From Paramacrobiotus metropolitanus (Eukaryota > Tardigrada > Eutardigrada > Parachela > Macrobiotidae): 64,000 nucleotides of DNA. Both the position numbers and the translations under genes were made by a program. Numbering within the stretch: position 1 is the stretch's first letter; each line of letters begins with the position of its first letter. Shown here in pieces: positions 54,901 to 64,000 of the stretch. The stretch covers positions 682,001-746,000 of the forward strand of contig NW_026570288.1 of the NCBI RefSeq assembly GCF_019649055.1. Reading direction: 5' to 3'. Below the pieces are notes generated by a model, which worked only from the letters and a program-made list of their open reading frames with translations, ran no database searches and was not told where the DNA came from.

Positions 54901-57900
54901 ATCAACAATCCCTGACATCTGCTCTTTTCCCTCCGTTGCTGTTGCGCAGTGGTTTCGTTTTTCTGATTAAAAGGATTTTGGGATGACTTATCTAGAACAT
55001 TTTGACACGTTCCCATTTTTTCATGTTTTAGAATTATTTTTAATATTCATTATTTAACAAGGGATTAAAATTTTTTTTAATATTCAATATCTAACACGAA
55101 CATAAAATTTTCTAAAACATTTGTTAACAAGAAACTAAATTCCTAACTCATATATTCATTATTACAGAAAGAACCAGATTTTTTAGTATTCGTTATTCCA
55201 CAAGAAAAATCAGATTTTTTAAAGATACATTATTTACCAAAAAATAAATTTCTTTATATTCATTGTTTATTGTTAGCAAACAAATACAAATTTCGTTCAA
55301 AACTAATTTTCTTCCAAACATTTTAGGATAAAATATACGGATAAATTTGCATTTAACGCTTTGCGAAAAAATAAACAGCCTTTTATTTTTATAATTTGGA
55401 TAGATAAAGCAACGATTTACTCAATAAAAAACTTCATAAAATCGGCACCGCGTCGCACTCCTAAAATTTATTAGCCTCGCAGCTGATAGATGTCGATTTC
55501 ACCGCTAAAATGAAAGAATCTTATTATTGCCTCGATCGTAAAAACGATTGTGATGTGTTCATGCAAATACTGGTGACGATTTCCTATCATTTCCCTTTTT
55601 ATTGTCGCAGTCATAAAAACGCAAAATGATTTTTTCGGGGTAGAACACACTTAAATCCAGGAAGACGCGACATGCACAGTGCTTGTTGATTTTCCGGGAA
55701 GCAGCTAGCGCAGAGACCGCCCGCCGTGGCGGATAAAAGCGGGTATAATGGGAGTTTAATGCCTTTCCAGGATTGTAATCACTGCCGTCAAAATGATTGC
55801 AAATCCATTGACTTCCCCTTTGAAAATGGCTTTTTATAGAGCACCATGCCGGTTGTGCGCTTGGTTGACCTTCTGACACTGCAGCCAGATATACTACTGT
55901 TTTTTTCTCCTTTTCAGGGAATTGTTGCATGTGAATAATTATCTCACGAAAACAGCGGTTTTCGTTACTCACACACTTTAAAATTTAAAAGGAATCGGCA
56001 AATCATAAAAATATTGTTCGTACATATTGGGAAAAAATACAATATTAATTAAAATTAACTTTTTTGACGTACTGCATTTAATTATGGCAAACAAGATTTG
56101 CCGGTGTTAAAGAATTTTTTTATTAGTTAACAGAATAAATAATAACTGCTCGCATAGCATACATTTATCGGGTGAAACTTATTTTAGTAATAATATAGGT
56201 AAAATATTAAAGCACCGTAGTCGCGGGTTTATATTTGAGGCATTTGATTTCCGGCTGATATTCGAATTATTCAATCAATAATTTCCAGAAGTACTTAGAC
56301 ATGTCTGTATTCTTAATCAATACTGCTTACAAGTAAGGTGTGGTCAATCAATTAATTGCTTTTATATATACGGGATGTTTTTTTACTACGTACCGCATTT
56401 TTCCCGAGAAAGCGCGGTAAAAACCGGTTCTACAATATGGAGAAAAAAGCACATATATGTTGCACAACATAATGGCGGTATTTCCTATGCGGAACCGATC
56501 GGTGCCATGATGAGTCCATTTGATCGGTTGCGTTGCGTCAAGTGCGGACATGTTGTGCTTCCTTTGTGGCAGCCAACTTGTTCCCCATTCGGCGTCGGCC
56601 AACCATCACGGCTCAGGCATCACGGCATTAAATTGTTCGACAAGGCACCATATTGATTTTTCGCAGCTCCTGCATTACACGGTTTTTCTTCCTGACAAGT
56701 AATGCGATATGACGCCGAATTTCGCGGCTTCTCCCTTGGCGTAACCGGGTTAACACAACATATAAGACAACTGCCAACCTAAATTTTTTTTAAATGCAAA
56801 ACTTGATAAATACTTGTAAAAAATCAAATTTATAAAAATAAATTTAAATTTATAAAAATAATATACAGTATGTCATGCAGTTCAACAAAGACTGGACGGG
56901 AAAACCGAGGAATGACTGGGCGATAAATAAATTTTTAAATTATAATTTTTATAGCAGCACTTGTAGAGAGCTAAATTTACAAAATAAAAGTATTTTGCCC
57001 ACAAAAATATATATGCCAAATATGTAGGTAGGCTTTTCAAACTTCGGGGGTGAGAAATATTTTTTAAAATTTTTAATGTTTTTAAATTCTGTTATTTATG
57101 TCAGTTTTATTTTAAAATTTTTTGCGCTTGAAAATAATATATTTTACGTTCCCACTCGAAAGCCGGCTTTACTGGGCATATTTTAATCTGTAAGCCAGGA
57201 TTGCAGTAGTTACTTATTGGGAAATTCCATAAGCGTCCTTTATAAAAGGGCAAACAATTGTACAGAAAGTCAAAGGCACTTGCGCAACCACTGGGGCTTG
57301 TTGCCCGCATAATGAAAGCTTATTTCCTATCCACACACCACGAACACCGCACTGCTGACACCAGCCACTGTAATGAAACAATTGCGTCCTTGACTGTCCC
57401 GCGGGAGACGTCTTCCGTCGCGGTTCGGGCCGTGTTTATTGAATTGTGGCCGTTTTCAAATTTGCCGGTTATGACGCAGGATGACCCTTGAAGGCAGTAC
57501 ATGGAGAAGTCCTTCACATGTTTTAATTAACGCTCCGGCTCTTGACACCGCGCGCCATATATACACTTGCGGACGTATTGCAGGGTTTCGCTTCAATTGA
57601 CACTTGTTTGATTAGAGTTTATTTTTACACAATACACGTTGGTCGACGGTTTATTACGGCAACAGCCGATGGGTACGGCAGTGCAGCTGCGCACCGGAAA
57701 TACATAATGGAAAATATTTTTACTTTACTGTAATTAATCACGCCAATTATACTTCTATGTATTCTCGGGCGTGACGTCATGGCGGTTCGGCTGGCATACT
57801 TACGCCGGTAATTCACCGAAAATGTCACGAAAATATCTGTAAATTTATTTTTAATTATACTTGCTCGTTACAGTGACTCGCATATGAGTAAGACGTACAA

Positions 57901-60900
57901 AACAAGAACCAACTAAATAACATGGATTAATGTTTAACTAAAAACAACGCTGTATTTACATTTATACGCAGAGCTTCACAGCCGTTTAATTATGATTTAC
58001 GTATTGTTTTCGTAGTTTTACTAGAGTAGCTTATTTTTTTAAATATTAGAATAAGTCGTTAGGCCATTGCTTGAATATTGTTTTAAATATTGTTGTATTC
58101 TAATGCAGCAGCATAAAATGGCCATAAAAGTAAGGCTTTCAGCAAAAAGGTTTTCTATATGATGCTAACGAAGAAAAACGTTGTATAAATTGTATCCTGA
58201 CAAGCCGCGAGTGGCGGAATAGTAGAAGGGTAATGGAATTACGGCATCACTCGTGAACAGCGCTGAAACTAAATAGTGGCAAAGGTGACCTTGGAGGGGA
58301 ATCGATTGTCAGGTCACGTCTGGTGGTGGTTGGTGATGGATTAGAATACATGTGCGTGACAGACACAAAGCGGATTATGCAAAAGAAGCTTTTAATACTA
58401 CCATGACTTTTCCTCTGAGAGGTCATTTTAATAATTGACGAACGAAAGAACTCGACACGAGCGCGCGCGCCGTGGTGGCATTTTACTGTTAATATTTTTT
58501 GGCACGGGCGGTGGCATCCCATTATGTCATGGGAAGTACCCAATCGTGTTCCCAAAAACACCTCAATTAGCCATTTGACTTTACAGTAAAAATATAGACT
58601 GTATTTTTTATTAAAAAAATATTAAACTTTTTGCTGGTTTTTGCCTGTAATACGAATGTACAACAAAAGTATATTGTGCTTGCGGCGCTTTATACATTAT
58701 TTAACATACCGGTTAACTTATTAAAAATAAGCGATTAACTTATTGCTGATTAACTTATTAAAAAGACAACAATATTCTGTTATAATTAAGGGTGAGACTA
58801 TAGGCACCCCTTTCACCCCCGTTTGCTATAGGCACCCCCTTTTGCACTCTGTTTTACTATGGCACCCCTTTTCTATTACATAAATCTCGCAACCTATTTT
58901 TTCCGTGGGCTATACCGCCTATAGGCACCTGTTTCCTGTTTGCAGTCATTTTTCCCAGCAGTCTGACAAAGATTTTCTAACAGTTTTTTTGGTTTACAAA
59001 GATTTTTTTGACGATCTGACATGACTAGGTCATTCATATAAAAACGCGTACGTACTAGGTAGCACTCCTTCCGACAATGTGCCGGTCTGACTGACTTCAT
59101 AATGATTTGGTTGCGTTGATAAGTTTTCTTGCATTTCTAAGGTGGTGATGTTTGGGGCTTTTTGGGGCATCGGACATCACGATATAAATAAACGCTCCGG
59201 CAACTTTCTTACGGATTTCGTTAAGTACAGGATTAACCATTCCCTCTTTTGTTCTTTCACTTTGTTCTACTTTATCGTGCTTGGTCGTGTGTTATTTTCG
59301 TGTGCGACGGGGTGCAGGAATTAGTTAATCAAAAAGGGGTGCCTATAGATAACGGGGATGAAAGGGGGTGCCTATAGCCATTTCCTATAATTAATTTAAT
59401 ATATGAACAAAATTAAACGGATTTTAACAAATAAAAAGTTTTAACTATAGTCCTTACCTATGTACAGTATATAAATGGCAAGTTAGCTGTAAGGGTCAAA
59501 AATAAAATTTTATTTTGGTCTTTTTCTTAGGCCACCGGCATTTTCCGCTTTGGCTAAAATCCCATTGTCTCCGGCGCCGACCCAACCGGTTGCCATGACG
59601 TCACAACGCCCGCCAGTGTCGGCGGCTAACAATTTTATGCCGGCATCGAGTGGAGCGGCGGCTTCGATCAGCGGATGGAATTTCAATACAATACCGGCAA
59701 CAACCGCCTCCGCACCGGCAAAGTCAGTTCCGGCTGATCCCTTTCAGAGTTTGCGGATGCCGGAAAAGGTCACCACCCCGCCCGCACCCACACCGGTGGC
59801 GCCGGTGCAACCGGCCAGAATGCTCCCGGTACCGCCGGTACAAAGTGGACCACCGGCGGCCGCTGACTTCAGCCTACGAACTGCTCACATAATGCAGCAA
59901 AATGCATTTGATAAGGTAGCTGTTGGTTACATTACTTATGGTTAGATATTTAACGTAACGCGACAACATTCGGCATAATCGGTAAAATAATTATTGAACA
60001 TATTCAGCTCTGTATAGGTCTGACTGAGTAATCTCTTTTGCCGCGTTTGTCTTAAGTCTATTTGAACTTGACGTTTTAGACCTTATGTTTTTGCATTTAA
60101 AAAATATTTTAGCATAATAAGGAATAAACATGCAGCACATCGATAATCCTTTATCTACGCACCTACTCTATGAAATTTTTTATTTTTTAGTCTTTTAATT
60201 TTTTAAGAATACTGTTTTCTATAAGTTTTGTGCCGGTGTACTAAGCATGCACAAAAATATTTTTTTTAATTTTGAACGATTTCGAACACGCGAACTCCAA
60301 GAACTGATTAAATGATTTGCTCTCAAACTCGAAATGTTTGATCGCTTGATTTCAACACAGAGGAAAACATCAGTTAGTAAATTGTGCATAATCGTAGTGC
60401 AACGTCAGTTTACTAACTTGGCCAGTATGGAAGCCGCTGTCCTATCGTCAAGTTACAAGCAGTACATCAATAAATTTAACTATCAAGTATTTTCATTATT
60501 TTTCATCTTTCTTATTACTTTCATATGGATTTGGTGACCATCTTGTTTTTTGCTTGACAACTAGCTATAAAGTTGTAACTTGAAAGTACCATATTGCCTG
60601 TACTTAATATTATCTAATAAACCTGATGTGCAGGACATAAAAACCCGCGCCTTCCGCCAAGACAGGCAAGATCGTTCGTTATCATCGGAGGGCTCCATCA
60701 CCTCCCAGGACTCCTTCATGTCGGCCGACAGTTTCGGTGCCCCACCGTCAACCGCAGCGGCCATCGCGCCCCTCAAAACCTCCTCCGCCCAATCGGAAAA
60801 ATGCCCCATTTGCCAGGAGACCGACCTGAAGATCGTGGTCGTCCACGGGAAACCCCAGCCGCTCATCGGCCAGCTGTGCGCCCGTTGCGCCTTAATCGTG

Positions 60901-63269
60901 TGCTCCAAATGCGGAAAGGTCAAGAAGGACTCCCAAAACAAGGTATCATCGTTTACTTCGTGATAAACTAATTTGTAAATAAAAAAGTTGGTTTCCATAG
61001 AAAGCCTTTTGGATGTGCGCTCAGTGTGCCGATATCCCCTGGGAACCCTCCGACCTCCGGGAACCGGACCCCCCGCGGCCGGTGGACACCCCGCCGGCCG
61101 TGTACATTGCGCCCCTGACCCATCTGGTCACCGCCGACAACAAAGTCTGCTCGGAAGCTGTACGCACCTCCCCGTCCTCGTTCCACGACGAACCCGAGTA
61201 CATGCTTCCGGGGCACGACGACACCCTCCCCGAACCCCCGCCCGACCTGTACCCACCGGGCGACTGGGACGATGTTCCGACGAAAGCCTACCCCAAATTC
61301 GATCTGAAAAATCTGGACGGGAATTCCTACCAGCCGTCGCTGTTCCACCGCCTCCCGGATGATCCCATGGCGCTGTCCCCGGGAGACGACGGGGAGGAGC
61401 TGCCGTCTCCGGAGCCCGGAGAATTCTATCCCAACGACGACGTCCACACGGTGGCGTCGCCCAAGGGGTTCCCGCTACTACACCAGGAGCCGGTGACCTC
61501 CTGACCTTTCAGGATGACTCCTTCTGGCAGCGCACCAACCCGCAGCCCCCGCCGTCCATCATGACGCGCTGGCCGGACGAGGAGACCGTCCTCCCGGAGC
61601 CGTATCTGGAGGACCTCCAACAATTCTCCTCCCAGGATTCCCTATACGAAATCCAGGAAGAGGAGACCAGCGATTATGGTTCCCAAATCCAGGCGGCGTG
61701 TTCAGAGATCAATTCCCTGTCGAGCAGTACGAGCACCAGTGGGAATGATTTCCGCGGGGGCAATGGGGAGGAGGCCGGCGGATTGCGACGGAGTCATTTC
61801 GTGGAGAACTTCCGGCAGATGCCGCGGGAAGCCAAGAAGGCCGTGGTGGAGCCCCGGGAGAGTCGGCCGCCCGCGGGTGCCGTGCAGAAAGCCGTGGTGG
61901 CCATTGAGCGGAAGCAGGTGGCGACGAATATCGTACCGCCCACGGTGACGGTTAAGCAGCTGGGCAGCGGACCGGCTAATGGTGAGTCCGGGCAGTTTTA
62001 CATTTTTTTGCCGCTACTTCTTTATACACTAAAGACACTAAAAAGAATGTGTAGTTACTGTGGTTAGATTAATGGGTTTATTTAATCGTCGTTCGAGAGC
62101 ACGTCATTCCTCTCGATAACAGGTGATTTGTTGTAGTAGTGTGGCTCAATGCGGTAATGGAGGCGACGTAACAAGCCTTCATGATTCAGTTCTGTCGACT
62201 GAAACTAGCATACTTGTTACTTGTTAGTATTATTAATAATAATGTCAACAAACTTTTTTTGGTGATTCAGCGCAATCCAAAATCCATATGGCTCTTTCTT
62301 TTTGAAATAGGACGATTTATATCAGTGTACAGTATTAATTTCTCGAAACCAACGACGAGCCGGAAAACTTTTAAAAATAAGTCGGCAGCCTCTGTCAACA
62401 GAGCGGACGACGAACGTAGCAGTTTTACTGTTGATTTCCAAAAGAATTTTACAATGGCGAAAACCAAGGAAGTGGATTCTCGTAAACGTGATAGAACTAT
62501 ACCGCGAGATCGGTATGGCTACGCATACAGGGCGCACAACCATATTCAAAAACGTTAATTTTTTTCTTGGCATTGCACTGTATAGGTGTTTAATACAGCC
62601 AGCAATATCTTACTGTCACTATTGAAGATTTTCAATTTTGTATGCTCTCATTGTATGTGCGAGTACATACCGGCCAAATCGATCTGCAGCATTGATTTCG
62701 CTACAATAAATTTGCTTTTTATACACGGCTTACGGCGCTTAATACTGGATTACATAACTACGTATTTTTAAGTACAGTATCCCCGCTTTCCAGTTTTCGC
62801 AGCCTGTCATATAATAAGCGGGTGTTTTGTGCAGATCCTCCAAAGAAACCACCGCCACAGTCCCGCCCCACCCTCCCCTCGCCCGTCCGCACCTCCGTGG
62901 AGTCCACCACCCAGACCATCAACACCGAGCCCCACCCCGCCATGCCGCCGCCCACTAGCCGGTCCGAACCAATCAGCCGTGGCAATCACGTACACTTCAT
63001 CGAATCAGCCCCGCCCCACAGTACACTGGAGAAGAGCAGTCAAGCGGAGACACCGCTGCCGGCGGCGGTTCATGGCCCGCCCGGCCATCGACGCCCATTG
63101 ATCCATCAGTCGTCGCGGGATGAACTGATCATGTCGGAGATTGAATCGGAACTGGATTCACTGATGATGGACGGGACGATGGGGGATAACTTCGATACGG
63201 TGTCGCAGAGCAGTATGTTCAGTGGGACCAGTACCAGCTGTACCTTCCCGGCATCATCCAGTATGACAG
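51953..63269 (+). CDS. Synaptic active-zone zinc-finger protein (Piccolo/RIM/Fife-like), 5' part
   Basis: Eight exons join with consistent phase: 51953-51984, 52508-52800, 53611-53857, 59531-59915, 60634-60942, 61001-61450, 61513-61981 and 62834-63269. About 873 residues are visible and the gene runs on. It starts MFGRFVNFLNT. The first 320 residues are Pro/Ala-rich and disordered. Residues about 376-431 form a C4-C4 zinc finger: CPIC, then CARC and CSKC split by four residues, then CAQC. This is the Piccolo/Bassoon/RIM/rabphilin type, and the last pair lies in the next exon (61001). Acidic and Ser-rich linkers follow. Such proteins scaffold vesicle release sites in nerve terminals through Rab3 or prenylated Rab acceptor. 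PDZ and C2 domains would be expected further downstream. The insect Fife gene is the closest layout I know, but RIM is not excluded. Confidence 0.75.
52160..52507 (+). repeat. Degenerate tandem copies of the exon 2 acceptor region
   Basis: GTCGCCGAGAACCCGGAAAATG at the start of exon 2 has look-alikes at about 52249 (CGGCGACAACCCGGTAATG) and 52420 (GCTGCCGAGAATCCTGTAAT), each after an A/T homopolymer-rich stretch with GCGTTTTTT words. Confidence 0.45.
53857..54125 (+). repeat. Three tandem copies of the exon 3 donor region
   Basis: GTAATTAACCGGCAAAAAAA, then ACACTGGT, begins at the donor (53858) and recurs at about 53954 and 54090 (as CGAATTAACCGGCAAAAAAC), each followed by TCGAAAA. Confidence 0.55.
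58797..59395. mobile_element. MITE with terminal inverted repeats
   Basis: CTATAGGCACCCCTTTCACC at 58809 is inverted at 59350-59380 (GGGGATGAAAGGGGGTGCC, then TATAG). A second inner unit of the same words is at 58834-58866 and at 59336. TATAATTAA flanks both ends, a possible target duplication. The roughly 600-base size and no coding capacity suit a non-autonomous DNA transposon in intron 3 of the synaptic gene. Confidence 0.6.
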
Positions 63270-64000
63270 GTACGCGTAAACACTTCATGCATAAATTTAT
63301 GATGTTTTTGCTAATAGTTGGTTGATATCATTTTTAATTATTATTTTTTTATGTCAAATTTTAATTTTTTTATGCGTTAATGTTTTGTCTTGGCATTTCA
63401 TTTGCAAGATTTCTCAGAAGATTCCAGATGCGATTTGGATTTAATCCAAAATCAATATTTTGTCCTATCTGAATGGTTTATTTTGATCAATATTAATGCC
63501 ATTTATATTTATTTGAAGTCTGGTTCCGAAATTTCCGGTACAGATTAAGTTAGTTAGAAATCGTTTTCCGGCGAAGTCCAACTTTCTATGTATTTTTCTG
63601 GAGTTCGGTCTATTTTCGCTATCATGAGGGTGATCGTGAATGGAATACAGGCTTGGATGTGAAATGTTAATTATAAACTATCGGCTTATATTTTATTGTT
63701 TTGTTTGAATTTTTTTTAAACAAAGTGATCTCTTTGACGACCAGTAAATGCTTTTTGTCTGTGAACTCAACCATTACGCATACTCTTTATACGAGCATAG
63801 TATAGCACATGGAATCGTAGAATTACGGCTGCAACGTCGTTAGTGGCAAAAATTGGGCTGTATAATAAAAGAAATAAAAAAATTAAAAAGGTTCTGGTAA
63901 GTTTTTACACTCACTTTTAATTTTAATTATTATTGTTGTATGTTTTTCGTATATTAATTTCCCACACATCTTTTCAAAGCGTGTCGTTGGCTTTCCTTCA
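63270..64000. other. Intron of the synaptic gene
   Basis: Begins at the donor GTACGC (63270). AT-rich; no further exon is seen before the window ends. Confidence 0.5.

Noticed and set aside
55559-55972. 137-aa minus frame in intron 3
   Set aside because: No splice sites, homology or compositional support; it lies in an AT-rich intron.
60968-61447. Val/Gly/Arg-rich minus frame of 159 aa
   Set aside because: Antisense of exon 6 of the synaptic gene, which carries the last CxxC of the zinc finger.
61451-61512. Continuing exon 6 to the stop at 61502 as the gene's end
   Set aside because: A 62-base phase-0 intron (GTGGCG...TTTCAG) joins exon 6 to the next open frame, and later exons stay in phase, so the stop is intronic.

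Overview
This is eukaryotic nuclear DNA from an invertebrate animal. It has short introns with GT-AG and some GC-AG borders, a multi-exon gene for a synaptic zinc-finger protein, Ly6-type and F-box multigene families, and tyrosine-recombinase and LINE retrotransposons. My best guess is a tardigrade or another small ecdysozoan, but this rests on general gene and intron style and is not firm.

Region 1, 1 to about 16.0 kb. This locus differs in word use from everything to its right: the non-coding + strand is poor in C and full of GTAGT, GCAGT and GCGGT. It holds five or six genes I cannot assign to a family: a two-exon gene at 877-1478, a frame-broken stretch to 2133, a 128-aa ORF at 3566, a two-exon minus gene at 7262-5829, a Ser-rich nuclear-looking protein at 7888 and an RG/Asn-rich protein at 9363. 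Around them lie two arrays of short repeated units that look like RNA polymerase III genes. Cluster I (4.5-5.5 kb) has tRNA-type A box, B box and a T-run in each unit. Cluster II (10.6-14.7 kb) has 28 head-to-tail units with the core CGTAGT-N5-GGYTT, each usually preceded by a T-run. Also scattered here is a hairpin family (about 3046, 4263, 12520, 15033, and a stemless copy at 13144) with a near-constant TGGCGYCCC loop and stems that covary. This locus is the best candidate for something undescribed.

Region 2, about 16.0 to 50.4 kb. This is a duplicated, transposon-rich gene cluster. A four-exon gene for a protein with a Tudor/SH3-like N-terminal region and an F-box occurs complete twice, both on the minus strand (22626-19481 and 48526-45908). 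It also occurs as a 5'-truncated copy (38697-37865) and a decayed copy (about 43230-42930). Ly6-type genes or remnants on the + strand sit beside the copies; one is intact at 49585-50349. A small secreted-protein gene (41183-40731) has a broken duplicate at 36106-35978. Between them are three copies of a long unclassified repeat, LINE pieces with TAA-type tails, tRNA-like repeats, and two nested tyrosine-recombinase retrotransposons at 23.5-30.5 kb. The inner one keeps its split direct repeats.

Region 3, 50.4 kb to the end. This carries the 5' part of a large + strand gene whose eight visible exons (51953-63269) join in phase. They encode a Pro-rich protein of about 870 residues with a C4-C4 zinc finger of the Piccolo/Bassoon/RIM kind. 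The gene continues past the window. Its 5.7-kb third intron contains an inverted-repeat MITE.
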